Assembly (NCBI RefSeq): GCF_021605415.1
Contig: NZ_WKEQ01000014.1
Coordinates: 62,001-126,000 of the forward strand
DNA length: 64,000 nt
Reading direction: 5' to 3'
Origin: Pseudomonas syringae
GTDB lineage: Bacteria; Pseudomonadota; Gammaproteobacteria; Pseudomonadales; Pseudomonadaceae
In this document: piece by piece, positions 54,705 to 63,885 of the stretch
Position numbering within the stretch: the stretch's first letter is position 1
Layout of the letters: every line of letters starts with the position of its first letter
Notes under the pieces: model-generated
Told to the model about the DNA's origin: nothing
The model's database searches: none
The model's input: only the letters and a program-made list of their open reading frames with translations
Program-made: the position numbers and the translations under genes

Positions 54705-56363
54705 ATGTACGTATACGACGAGTACGATCAGCGGATCATCGAGGACCGCGTCAAGCAGTTCCGTGATCAGACCCGACGCTATCTGGCAGGTGAGCTGAGC
54801 GAAGAAGAATTCCGCCCGCTGCGCCTGCAAAATGGTTTGTACATCCAGCGTTTCGCGCCGATGTTGCGCGTGGCGGTGCCTTACGGCCAGCTGACTTCGC
54901 GCCAGACGCGAATGATGGCCAGGATTGCCCGCGACTACGACAAGGGCTACGCCCACATCAGTACCCGCCAGAACGTGCAGTTCAACTGGCCGGCGCTGGA
55001 AGACATCCCGGATATTCTCGAAGAACTGGCCACCGTGCAGATGCACGCGATCCAGACCAGCGGCAACTGCCTGCGCAACGTCACCACCGACCAGTTCGCC
55101 GGCGTGGCCGCAGACGAGCTGATCGATCCGCGCCCATGGTGCGAGATCGTCCGCCAGTGGACGACTTTCCACCCGGAATTCGCCTACCTGCCGCGTAAAT
55201 TCAAGATCGCCATCAACGGATCGACTTCCGACCGCGCGGCCATCGAAGTTCACGACATCGGCCTGGAGCCGGTGCACAACGCCGCCGGCGAACTCGGTTT
55301 CCGCGTTTTGGTCGGTGGCGGCCTGGGCCGTACACCGGTGGTCGGTGCGTTCATCAACGAATTCCTGCCGTGGCAGGATCTGTTGAGCTACCTCGACGCC
55401 ATTCTGCGTGTGTACAACCGCTACGGCCGTCGCGACAACAAATACAAGGCGCGGATCAAGATCCTCGTCAAGGCGCTGACCCCAGAGGTCTTCGCCGAAA
55501 AAGTCGATGCTGAAATGGAACACCTGCGCGGTGGCCAGACCACATTGACCGAAGCTGAAGTGCATCGTGTCGCCAAGCACTTCGTGGATCCGGATTACAA
55601 GGTTCTGGACAACCAGACCGCTGAGCTGGCCGAGCTGGACAAGCAACACGCCGGCTTCGCCCGCTGGCGCGCTCGCAATACCCTGGCGCACAAGAAGCCG
55701 GGCTATGTCGCCGTGACGCTGTCGCTGAAGCCGACCGGCGTTGCACCGGGCGACATTACCGACAAGCAGCTCGACGCCGTTGCCGATCTGGCCGACCGCT
55801 ACAGCTTTGGTCAACTGCGCACGTCCCACGAACAGAACATCATCCTGGCCGATGTTGAGCAGAGCCAACTGTTCACCCTGTGGGGTGAGCTGCGCGAGCA
55901 AGGTTTCGCCACGCCGAACATTGGCTTGCTGACTGACATCATCTGCTGCCCGGGCGGTGATTTCTGCTCCCTGGCCAACGCCAAGTCGATCCCGATCGCC
56001 GAATCGATCCAGCGCCGCTTCGACGACCTGGATTACCTGTTCGACATCGGTGAGCTGGATCTGAACATCTCCGGTTGCATGAACGCCTGCGGTCACCACC
56101 ACGTCGGCCACATCGGCATTCTCGGCGTGGACAAGAAAGGCGAAGAGTTCTACCAGGTGTCCCTCGGTGGCAGCGCCAGCCGTGATGCGAGCCTGGGCAA
56201 GATCCTCGGCCCGTCCTTCGCCCAGGAAGCCATGCCGGATGTCATCTCGAAGCTGATCGACGTGTACGTTGAACAACGTACCGAAGACGAGCGCTTCATT
56301 GACACTTACCAGCGTATTGGCATCGACCTCTTCAAGGAACGCGTCTATGCAGCGAATCATTAA
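54705..56363 (+). CDS. cysI: Sulfite reductase, siroheme/4Fe-4S subunit (CysI type)
   Basis: A 552-residue sulfite/nitrite reductase hemoprotein that reduces sulfite to sulfide for cysteine synthesis. Duplicated ferredoxin-like and siroheme domains are seen. Key segments are KGYAHISTRQNVQFNW and TSGNCLRNVTTDQFAG in the first half, and the cluster ligands IICCPGGDFCSLA and NISGCMNACGHHHVGHIGI in the second. The start ATG at 54705 has AGGA six bases upstream. Pseudomonads use a single-gene, likely ferredoxin- or flavodoxin-linked form rather than cysIJ. The DUF934 gene overlaps its end by 17 bases. Confidence 0.95.
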   Translation: MYVYDEYDQRIIEDRVKQFRDQTRRYLAGELSEEEFRPLRLQNGLYIQRFAPMLRVAVPYGQLTSRQTRMMARIARDYDKGYAHISTRQNVQFNWPALEDIPDILEELATVQMHAIQTSGNCLRNVTTDQFAGVAADELIDPRPWCEIVRQWTTFHPEFAYLPRKFKIAINGSTSDRAAIEVHDIGLEPVHNAAGELGFRVLVGGGLGRTPVVGAFINEFLPWQDLLSYLDAILRVYNRYGRRDNKYKARIKILVKALTPEVFAEKVDAEMEHLRGGQTTLTEAEVHRVAKHFVDPDYKVLDNQTAELAELDKQHAGFARWRARNTLAHKKPGYVAVTLSLKPTGVAPGDITDKQLDAVADLADRYSFGQLRTSHEQNIILADVEQSQLFTLWGELREQGFATPNIGLLTDIICCPGGDFCSLANAKSIPIAESIQRRFDDLDYLFDIGELDLNISGCMNACGHHHVGHIGILGVDKKGEEFYQVSLGGSASRDASLGKILGPSFAQEAMPDVISKLIDVYVEQRTEDERFIDTYQRIGIDLFKERVYAANH

Positions 56364-56841
56364 GAACAACGAAGTTGTCGACGAAACCTGGCACTTGCTG
56401 CCAAAGGACGCGACCCTCGACGGTATTTCCAACTGCGACGACCTGATCGTGCCGTTGGCGCTGTGGCGCGAACATGCCCACGCACTCAAGGCCCGCGACG
56501 GCGGCTTGGGCGTATGGCTGGATGCCGAAGAAGAAGCCGAGGAAATCGGTGAAGATGTCGGCGAGTTTCAGGTCATTGCCTTGAACTTCCCGGCCTTCAC
56601 CGATGGCCGCAATTACTCCAACGCCCGCCTGCTGCGTGACCGTTATGGTTTCAAAGGTGAACTGCGGGCGATTGGCGATGTACTGCGCGATCAACTGTTC
56701 TATTTGCGCCGCTGCGGTTTCGACGCCTTTGCCCTGCGCGCCGACAAAGACCCGTACGAAGCCCTTGAGAGCCTCAAGGACTTCTCGGTGACCTATCAGG
56801 CCGCCACCGACGAACCGCTCCCGCTGTTCCGTCGCCGCTGA
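56347..56841 (+). CDS. DUF934 family protein, sulfite reductase partner
   Basis: A 164-residue DUF934 protein. It begins MQRIIKNNEVVDETWHLLP and contains NFPAFTDGRNYSNARLLRDRYGFKGELRAIGDVLRDQLFYLRRCGFDAFALR, the core of the family. DUF934 genes almost always follow cysI in Proteobacteria and are thought to support sulfite reduction, perhaps as an electron-transfer or assembly partner. Its start overlaps the end of cysI by 17 bases, so it depends on cysI translation. A 14-bp hairpin follows the stop. Confidence 0.92.
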   Translation: MQRIIKNNEVVDETWHLLPKDATLDGISNCDDLIVPLALWREHAHALKARDGGLGVWLDAEEEAEEIGEDVGEFQVIALNFPAFTDGRNYSNARLLRDRYGFKGELRAIGDVLRDQLFYLRRCGFDAFALRADKDPYEALESLKDFSVTYQAATDEPLPLFRRR

Positions 56842-56846
56842 TCGTG

Positions 56847-56880
56847 AAACCTTGAGCCTGCATCGCCAGGCTCAAGGTTT
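56847..56880. terminator. Bidirectional hairpin between cysI-DUF934 and the NEL-type gene
   Basis: AAACCTTGAGCCTG (56847-56860) and CAGGCTCAAGGTTT (56867-56880) pair perfectly (14 bp) around CATCGC. Short T/A ends on both sides fit a two-way terminator between convergent genes. Confidence 0.75.
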
Positions 56881-56894
56881 GACTGCCTCCAGAA

Positions 56895-59800
56895 TCAACC
56901 GTCAGGTTTTTCCGCAACCGCCACCGGATCCACAGGCGGTAAATCCAGCCCCGGATTTCTCCCCAGCGCCTCTTCGGTCAGTTCGTTGAACAGTGCTTGC
57001 CGTTCATTCCTGAAGTTCTCGAACAGCGTTCTCATGCGTTGACTGAAAACAGCACCCGTCAGATCCACCTGCGCTTGCAGCGATGCCATGCCATCCACAA
57101 ATCGCTGGTCGGTATCGATGAAGCGATCTGCATACGTGCTGCGCAGATAATCATTCCAGAGACCCTGCCCGCGGATATAGCGCGTCAACGCATCTGTGCG
57201 TTCGGCTTCGATGACCTTGCGATAGGCATGATCGAGTTGCACCGTGGTGACCTCGACAGACAGCCGGCTGTCGAGCCGCGTCGGCTGAGCCGGCAAATCC
57301 AGTCGTTCAGCCAAGCCGACACGATACGCCAGGCTCAATTCATGGCCCTGTTGCTGGGTTAGGACTGTCGTTCGCGAACGGCTTGCGAGGTCGATCCGCA
57401 CCTGACGTTCGACTTCCTGCAAGCGAAACAGCCCCCTGAGCAGATACACCAACTCCCCTTCAAGCGTTCGCGCGCCGGTTCGAGCGGCCATGATTGCCCT
57501 GAAATACTGGGTTTGAACCTCAAGCGCGCTGAACAGTAACAAGTAGTCACGCCCTGTGACCCGACCGACCCGGGCGAGGTTGAATTGGGATCGGCGCAGG
57601 TTTTCATTTTCTGCCGCCGCTTGCACGATGTTCCAGACACGCGAGCGCAGGTTGCTGAAGCCCGCCGAGTAATCCGCCGATACACGCATGTGGGTCAGCA
57701 CAAGGAAAAAATCCCGGGAATTGGGTTCTTCCGCGAGCAGATCCCAAATGGTTTGCTTGACGGTGGCCTCCAGCAGCGGCAGGCCGGACAACCAGAGGGC
57801 GCGCTGGGCTGCCGGGCTCAATACGGCGGTGATCAGCTGACCGTAATTGGAACTTATGATCCCCAGACTTACGTTGCGGGCGTGTTGATACTCGGCAACG
57901 CTATGCAAACTGGCTGCCGACAGTGGATTTCCGTAAACGTTGACGCCGTGGTGCAACGCCACAGGCGATGCGAACAACGCGCTTGGAATCTGTTCGATCG
58001 CATTATCACGGGCATCCACTGTCATCAGTCTGCCGAGGCTCCACGCACCTGCGGGCCAATCGGAAATGCCTGTATTGCGCAGCGCCAGGTGTTCGAGCTT
58101 GTTCATTCGGGATACATCAGGTGCCCGTGCCAGGTGCGGGTTGAAACTCAGATTCAGTTCGCGCAGCTCTGTCATGCCGCTCAGACGCGACACCGCATCG
58201 GCCGTCAGGCGAATCTGGTTGTCACTCAAATCCAACTGCTGCAATCCGGTCATCGCGTCGATGGCGAGCGGCAATCGCGTCAGTTCATTGCTGCTGAGAT
58301 TGAGGGTGCGCAAGTTCTTGAAGTTCTGCAGGAACGTGGTCAGGCCGGCGCTCGCGCCCACCTTGCTCATCTGCAAATTCGTGACATGGCTGAAATCGGC
58401 GACGATAACCGGAAGGTCACCGAGCAATTCGGCGGGTAACGACAGGACGTACGTCAGCCCAAGGTCGGTAAATACGGTCGTGGTTTCTTTGCGCCAGGCA
58501 CGAATGATTTCACGGGCAGCGCGCATCTTGCTATGCCTTGGCACCGTGAGCCGGGAACCGCGGGCGGGCGAATAACGGGTGTCACGGCTGACCCAACCGC
58601 TCAAGTCGTTGTGCATTTTCGTGTATTCAAGCCGCATGGCTTCGAGTTTTCGCGTGCGCAGCACATCGTTGCTGCCCAGTGTCACCAGAAAGCGATCGAT
58701 CTGGCCTGGGGTATGCATTGGGTAAAGCTGACGGGCGCGATGTATCAGCGCCGGATTGCCGATTGCAACAGGCGCGGCGATTGCAGGTGGCAGCACCTGC
58801 GGTGCCAGTGCTCCGCCCATTGCATCGTCCGGAAGACCCGCGTCAGGTTCCAGCAAACGGGAAAACGCTGCGCGGCGATCCCGTGCTACAGCAATGACCT
58901 TATCGCGTAGCGTCACGCCATCATCCTGCACCGTGATGCCCAAGGCGACGCGACACGACTCCGGAAGACCTTCCCAGAGCGTTTGAAAATACAGCGCACG
59001 GGTATGCTGCGGATGATCCGCCAGTATGTTGGCTTCGCCATCGCGAGCCTGCAGATAATCGGGGAATACATCAATCAGGGTTTTGTCCGACGCATTTGCC
59101 GACCCGATGCTCCAGGTCTCATACCCCTTGCCAACCCAATCCATGATTTGCACAAAATGGTTGGCGGGCCATCCCGGCAAATGCGACAACGCATCGAGAA
59201 CCAAGCGGTTCGTATCGGCGCTACTTACTGCGTCAAGGTACAACCCCTCATAGGCGCGGTTGATGCGCAATATGCGCAGATAGCGTTGAGCTTGCTCCGC
59301 CAGGCGCAGCGGTACAGTGAAACGCTCCAGTTGCCGCCATTCAGTGATGTCTGCATCGCGGGTCATTTCTTCTGCGATGCCGGCAGGCAAGGCCGGAAAC
59401 TGCTGGAGCAATGGGGCAGACTCTGCGTTCGTCACGCCGGATGTACGCTGATAGATCCGCAGGAACAGTTTCTGTTGCCATTCACCCGCGAGCGCTGCGA
59501 TTCGCCCGGCCAGTGCTTGCGCCCTTATTTGCGAATCAGGACTGGCCGTGCGCAGCAGCGCGTTGCGTTGCTGCGCGGTCAAGGCGCTGAGAACCGGCGC
59601 AAGGAATTCGCCTTTACGCAGCGACGTTTGGGTCAAAGGGATGATCGTCGTGGCGTCGACCGCGCCGTACCGTTGCGATTCCCGTCCGACGATGTTGGTG
59701 ATGCTGATCGCCGTTCCCTGCGGCCAGTCCGACAGCGAGGTCATCAAGTGCAGTTGCAAGTCGGCATCCGCCAACGGGATGGCAGTCCGGGTTTTCATCT

Positions 59801-61730
59801 GCCTTATGAAATCCGTGACGGCCTTGTCGACCTTGAATCGCAGCACGACATCCATCAACAAAGCCGCTGGCCGCCTGTTGTCGACATACATCTGTCGCAA
59901 ATTGCTTTCGCTCAGCCCGCTGACGGCAAGCAAACGATCGATATGTGCATCAGGCACCTCATGGGCAGCGATGCCAAAACGACGCATAAGGGTCAGCAGA
60001 TTCCACTCTGCGGGCAATTCCGAATCGTGGCGCCAGGCGCCTGCCCCATTGGTTTCGAGTTCCGGCTGATACCGCGCCGACGATGACGGGTGCTGCAACT
60101 GCCATCTATCGAGGCCGGGCACATGTTCGACAGCGTAGAGATCATCGCCTATCGGAAGGTATTGCTTGTCGCTCTCCATGATCAATCCGCGCTCGTCTGG
60201 CACCAAGTCACTGGCCAGACGACGCGGTTGCCGGTAGACACGCAGATCCGGCTTCCACAGGCGCATGGCTTTGGAAGGCAATTGCACCTTGCGCAGTTGT
60301 TGCAGAAACGATGTGCCCCTGATGGTCTTGAACGCCTTGCCCAGCGCAGCGCCACCGGCGGCGAGCGTCGCTGAAAGAATCAGGTTTTCGACGGTATCGA
60401 ACAAGTAATCAGTTGCCTGCTCCTGCTCACCCCGCCCCCACGCTTCTATCCCGTCGTAGACCTCCATCAGCAACTGCGCGGCGGACACCGCCAGCATGAC
60501 CTCACGCATCACCGGCACGAATGATAAAAGCAGCATGATCGTATTGATGCCGATGGCTTTATAGCGCTCCATCCTGGCGATACGGGCCGATTCATCCTTG
60601 TCGGCCGTCGGCACTATCAGCAGCCGGGCGTCCGCCAACAGGTGCGCGCGGCGCTGGCGATACAGTTCGAGGAACAGCCCGCCATCAATGTCATCTCCCT
60701 CCAGCGGTACGTAAACGAGATTCGGGCGGCGATGGAGTATTTGAAGATGCTCTTCGAAATCCGCACGATCTTCCAGGGCGATAAACCGAAGGAAAAACTT
60801 CTTGAAATCAGCGGTTCTCAATCGACGGCTGAGTTCAGACTGAAAATAGTCGAAATTGGAGTATTCCTTTAACGGGTGCAAAGGATCGCCCGGCACATAC
60901 ACGACACAACGATAATCGTTGTCGGCATGTTCGCGCACCGGGCCTATGAACACTACGCCGTGGAACAACACCTCATTCATCTTGATTTTTTGCAGGCCTA
61001 ACGAGTTACTTCCCAACTTGATGGATTTTTGATCCTTCCTCAACAATTCAAGCATTGCGTAAACACTTGCACTTATATGCCCGCACATATAGGCCAGTTG
61101 TGTATCGACTGCCAGATTGTCCAGCGCATACGCCATCCACTTATTGCGCGCATCGCTGGTAACCGAAGCGGGCAAGAACAAGGTTTCGATGTGCTGACGA
61201 TAACGCTTGCCCAAATCGAGTGAACGACAAATCGTTGCGAACTCGTTGGGCTGCAAGTCGAGAATCTGATTGTCTTTCCCGTTGACCCGTTCCGGCACAT
61301 AGATCAATGAGCGCGGGTGGTATTCGCTGGCCAGCTCTTCGCTTTCGTCGAAGTTTTCACACGCTGCGGTCAACAGGTCCCGATTGATTGGCAACACCAG
61401 CTTTTTGCGCAGCCCCAGCAGGCTTTCAGTCGAACGAACATGCTGAAAAATCACGCCTGCCACATCGACCTGGGTACCCAGCTTATCGAACAGCGCTTTT
61501 TCCAACAACGGCGTGCAAAAAGCCTCCGGGGTTTGCAGGCGGCCCAGCGAAACCATCGCTTCGCTACGGCTTTTGAAACTTTTGATCAGCGCCAGATATA
61601 ACGCATCACGTACTTTTACATCGGCGCTCAACAACCATGCCGGTACGTGTTTTTTAAAAAAATCATAAAATACGCCTTGTTGTTCAGGCGTCATTTCCAT
61701 TAACGGTTTGGCATCCACACTCGTACTCAT
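56895..61730 (-). CDS. Giant DUF6543/LRR/NEL-type effector-like protein lacking the catalytic Cys
   Basis: A 1611-residue protein. The first 900 residues look like the dermonecrotic-toxin (DUF6543) region, with hydrophobic helices such as GINTIMLLLSFVPVMREVML. Leucine-rich repeats follow at about 1140-1285 (LRTLNLSSNELTRLP, LQQLDLSDNQI, LRELNLSFNPHL). The C-terminal 300 residues align with NEL E3 ubiquitin ligases of the IpaH/SspH type, which carry T-C-x-D followed by a helix. Here that position reads RVTGRDYLLLFSALEVQ, with Gly1393 (codon GGG, 57552-57554) for the Cys, and no Cys in the whole C-terminal part. I infer a catalytically dead homologue. The start at 61730 has AAGG nine bases before it. 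Confidence 0.75.
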   Translation of the reverse strand: MSTSVDAKPLMEMTPEQQGVFYDFFKKHVPAWLLSADVKVRDALYLALIKSFKSRSEAMVSLGRLQTPEAFCTPLLEKALFDKLGTQVDVAGVIFQHVRSTESLLGLRKKLVLPINRDLLTAACENFDESEELASEYHPRSLIYVPERVNGKDNQILDLQPNEFATICRSLDLGKRYRQHIETLFLPASVTSDARNKWMAYALDNLAVDTQLAYMCGHISASVYAMLELLRKDQKSIKLGSNSLGLQKIKMNEVLFHGVVFIGPVREHADNDYRCVVYVPGDPLHPLKEYSNFDYFQSELSRRLRTADFKKFFLRFIALEDRADFEEHLQILHRRPNLVYVPLEGDDIDGGLFLELYRQRRAHLLADARLLIVPTADKDESARIARMERYKAIGINTIMLLLSFVPVMREVMLAVSAAQLLMEVYDGIEAWGRGEQEQATDYLFDTVENLILSATLAAGGAALGKAFKTIRGTSFLQQLRKVQLPSKAMRLWKPDLRVYRQPRRLASDLVPDERGLIMESDKQYLPIGDDLYAVEHVPGLDRWQLQHPSSSARYQPELETNGAGAWRHDSELPAEWNLLTLMRRFGIAAHEVPDAHIDRLLAVSGLSESNLRQMYVDNRRPAALLMDVVLRFKVDKAVTDFIRQMKTRTAIPLADADLQLHLMTSLSDWPQGTAISITNIVGRESQRYGAVDATTIIPLTQTSLRKGEFLAPVLSALTAQQRNALLRTASPDSQIRAQALAGRIAALAGEWQQKLFLRIYQRTSGVTNAESAPLLQQFPALPAGIAEEMTRDADITEWRQLERFTVPLRLAEQAQRYLRILRINRAYEGLYLDAVSSADTNRLVLDALSHLPGWPANHFVQIMDWVGKGYETWSIGSANASDKTLIDVFPDYLQARDGEANILADHPQHTRALYFQTLWEGLPESCRVALGITVQDDGVTLRDKVIAVARDRRAAFSRLLEPDAGLPDDAMGGALAPQVLPPAIAAPVAIGNPALIHRARQLYPMHTPGQIDRFLVTLGSNDVLRTRKLEAMRLEYTKMHNDLSGWVSRDTRYSPARGSRLTVPRHSKMRAAREIIRAWRKETTTVFTDLGLTYVLSLPAELLGDLPVIVADFSHVTNLQMSKVGASAGLTTFLQNFKNLRTLNLSSNELTRLPLAIDAMTGLQQLDLSDNQIRLTADAVSRLSGMTELRELNLSFNPHLARAPDVSRMNKLEHLALRNTGISDWPAGAWSLGRLMTVDARDNAIEQIPSALFASPVALHHGVNVYGNPLSAASLHSVAEYQHARNVSLGIISSNYGQLITAVLSPAAQRALWLSGLPLLEATVKQTIWDLLAEEPNSRDFFLVLTHMRVSADYSAGFSNLRSRVWNIVQAAAENENLRRSQFNLARVGRVTGRDYLLLFSALEVQTQYFRAIMAARTGARTLEGELVYLLRGLFRLQEVERQVRIDLASRSRTTVLTQQQGHELSLAYRVGLAERLDLPAQPTRLDSRLSVEVTTVQLDHAYRKVIEAERTDALTRYIRGQGLWNDYLRSTYADRFIDTDQRFVDGMASLQAQVDLTGAVFSQRMRTLFENFRNERQALFNELTEEALGRNPGLDLPPVDPVAVAEKPDG

Positions 61731-61855
61731 ACTGAACAACCTTGAAACTGAATTAGAAATTCAGCTTACCGTTGAACCACTTTAATAAAAGCGCGAATAG
61801 TGAATGGTATGGGTTGCCCAAACAACAGTAATGCGAATATGAAAAACACATAGTT

Positions 61856-61877
61856 AACGCACGGCGAACCGTGCGTT
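61856..61877 (-). terminator. Terminator-like hairpin after sohB
   Basis: AACGCACGG and CCGTGCGTT (9 bp) flank a CGAA loop, 14 bases after the sohB stop. Read on the minus strand, a TTTTT follows about nine bases later. Confidence 0.5.
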
Positions 61878-61890
61878 GGTATAGAGGGAG

Positions 61891-62922
61891 TTACCAGAAG
61901 CGTTGTTGGGTCAAACGGCTCCACCAACTCAACAGAACTCGATCCACCGAACCGCTCGCCGCCATGCCGATGCGTTCTTGCAGACTTTTGCGTTCGGCGT
62001 AGTGCAGGTGATAGACCTCGGAATTTTTCGCGCGCTCGGCGAGGTATTCGTCGCTGGTCTTGAGTTCGTCCACCAATTGTTTGTTCAGCGCCGCGATACC
62101 GAGCCAGACCTCACCGGTGGCCACTTCGTCGATGGCCAGTTGCGGGCGGTAGCGAGCCACGAAGTTCTTGAACAACTGGTGCGTGATGTCCAGATCTTCC
62201 TGGAACTTCTCGCGGCCCTTGTCGGTGTTTTCGCCAAACACGGTGAGTGTTCGCTTGTATTCACCGGCGGTCAGCACTTCGAAGTCGATGTCGTGCTTTT
62301 TCAACAGGCGGTTGACGTTAGGCAACTGGGCCACGACGCCGATGGAGCCCAGAATCGCGAACGGCGCGCTGATGATCTTCTCGCCAATGCACGCCATCAT
62401 GTAGCCGCCGCTGGCGGCGACCTTATCGATGCAGATGGTCAAAGGCACGCCGGCTTCACGGATGCGCGCCAGTTGCGAAGATGCCAGGCCGTAGCTGTGC
62501 ACCATGCCACCGCCACTTTCAAGACGCAGTACCACTTCGTCTTTTGGCGTGGCCAGGGTCAGCAGCGCAGTGATTTCATGGCGCAGGCTCTCGGTGGCCG
62601 AAGCCTTGATGTCGCCATCGAAATCCAGCACGAACACTCGTGGCTTGGGTTGCGGTGCGTTTTTTTGCTTCTTCTCGCTTTTTTCGGATTTCGCCTGACT
62701 TTTGCGCAGCGCCTTAAGCTGATCCTTGTCGAGCAAAGTCTGCTCCAGACGCTCACGCAGCCCTTTATAGAAATCGTTGAGCTTGCTGACCTGCAACTGC
62801 CCAGCGGACTTGCGTCGGCCTTTGCTGCGCAACGCTGCGAAACTGGCCAAAACCACCAGAATGGCGATCACCAGCGTCACGGTCTTGGCCAGGAAACTGG
62901 CGTATTCGACAAAAAACTCCAC
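61891..62922 (-). CDS. sohB: SohB-type inner-membrane peptidase (S49)
   Basis: A 343-residue S49 signal-peptide-peptidase-like protease. A membrane anchor at residues 8-30 (FLAKTVTLVIAILVVLASF) is followed by a charged linker and the protease domain. Seen are PRVFVLDFDGDIKASATESLRHEI, VVLRLESGGGMVHSYG, ICIDKVAASGGYMMACIGEKI (catalytic Ser region) and GSIGVVAQLPNVNRLLKKHDIDFEVLTAGEYKRTL with the dyad Lys. I place the start at the GTG (62922) following AGGAGTCCCC. A longer frame reaching 63042 has no support. It is divergent from the phosphatase gene. Confidence 0.93.
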   Translation of the reverse strand: MEFFVEYASFLAKTVTLVIAILVVLASFAALRSKGRRKSAGQLQVSKLNDFYKGLRERLEQTLLDKDQLKALRKSQAKSEKSEKKQKNAPQPKPRVFVLDFDGDIKASATESLRHEITALLTLATPKDEVVLRLESGGGMVHSYGLASSQLARIREAGVPLTICIDKVAASGGYMMACIGEKIISAPFAILGSIGVVAQLPNVNRLLKKHDIDFEVLTAGEYKRTLTVFGENTDKGREKFQEDLDITHQLFKNFVARYRPQLAIDEVATGEVWLGIAALNKQLVDELKTSDEYLAERAKNSEVYHLHYAERKSLQERIGMAASGSVDRVLLSWWSRLTQQRFW

Positions 62923-63124
62923 GGGGACTCCTTCAAACGATGCGCGGCTTTGCAGCGCGCGGGATGCCGCCAGCATACCCATGCCCATGTCCGGCTGCCA
63001 GCCATGAAACCTTTGGCAACAGCCCTGTAACGAGCCTTTCAAACAAGCGTATGTTTTTTCATTGACAGCACACCGTCATCCCCATAACCTCGCCGAACCT
63101 TCAACGTACCGGGAAGACGCGGAC

Positions 63125-63835
63125 GTGGGCAGCATCTATTTGATTCGACATGGCCAGGCCTCCTTTGGTGCGGACGACTATGACGTCCTCTCCGAGACCG
63201 GTGTGCGTCAGGCGCAAATCCTCGGCCAACACCTGGCGGAACTGGGCATCAACTTCGACCGCGTGTTGTCCGGTGAACTGCGCCGCCAGCAGCACACTGC
63301 CAGCAGCGCGCTGGAACAATTTGCTGCCGTCGGCCTGCCGGTGCCCGTGGTGGAAACCGATGCCGCTTTCAACGAATTCGATGCTGATGCAGTGATTCGT
63401 GCCTTGCTTCCCGCGATGTTGCCGGAGGAGCCCGAAGCCCTCGATATCCTGCGCAACGCCGCGCAAAACCGTGGCGAATTCCAGCGCATCTTCGCCCTGA
63501 TCATCGAACGCTGGCTGGCCGGCACCTACGACACGCCAGGCCTGGAAAGCTGGCTGGGCTTTGTCGAGCGGGTTCAGGCCGGGCTTCATCGCATTCTGGA
63601 TCAAGCTGACAACACCCAGAAGATCGCCGTGTTCACCTCCGGCGGCACCATCACCGCCCTGCTCCACCTGATGACACAAATGCCTGCCAGGCAGGCGTTC
63701 GAATTGAATTGGCAAATCGTCAACACTTCGCTCAACCAGCTGAAATTCCGCGGTCGCGAAGTGGCTTTGGCTTCCTTCAACGGTCATGCGCACTTACAAC
63801 TGTTGAAGGCACCGGAACTCATCACTTTCCGTTGA
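63125..63835 (+). CDS. Histidine phosphatase family protein
   Basis: A 236-residue phosphoglycerate-mutase-like phosphatase. The RHG motif is IYLIRHGQASFGADDYDVLSETGVRQA, with the phospho-accepting His. Later conserved residues are in VLSGELRRQQHTAS and FTSGGTITALLH. It probably acts on a small phosphorylated metabolite in the cytoplasm. The start is a GTG at 63125 (VGSIYLIRHGQ), which fits the usual family beginning; the ribosome site is weak. The next gene, an SCP2-domain protein, follows after 50 bp in the same direction. Confidence 0.88.
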   Translation: MGSIYLIRHGQASFGADDYDVLSETGVRQAQILGQHLAELGINFDRVLSGELRRQQHTASSALEQFAAVGLPVPVVETDAAFNEFDADAVIRALLPAMLPEEPEALDILRNAAQNRGEFQRIFALIIERWLAGTYDTPGLESWLGFVERVQAGLHRILDQADNTQKIAVFTSGGTITALLHLMTQMPARQAFELNWQIVNTSLNQLKFRGREVALASFNGHAHLQLLKAPELITFR

Positions 63836-63885
63836 GTCCGGATCAATCGTGACCCCGCTGCAATCACCCAAATAAGGATCGAACC

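Noticed and set aside
54546..56489. A 647-codon open frame antisense to cysI
   Set aside because: It spans both cysI and DUF934 in antisense with no ribosome site or domain; it is a by-product of GC-rich coding DNA.
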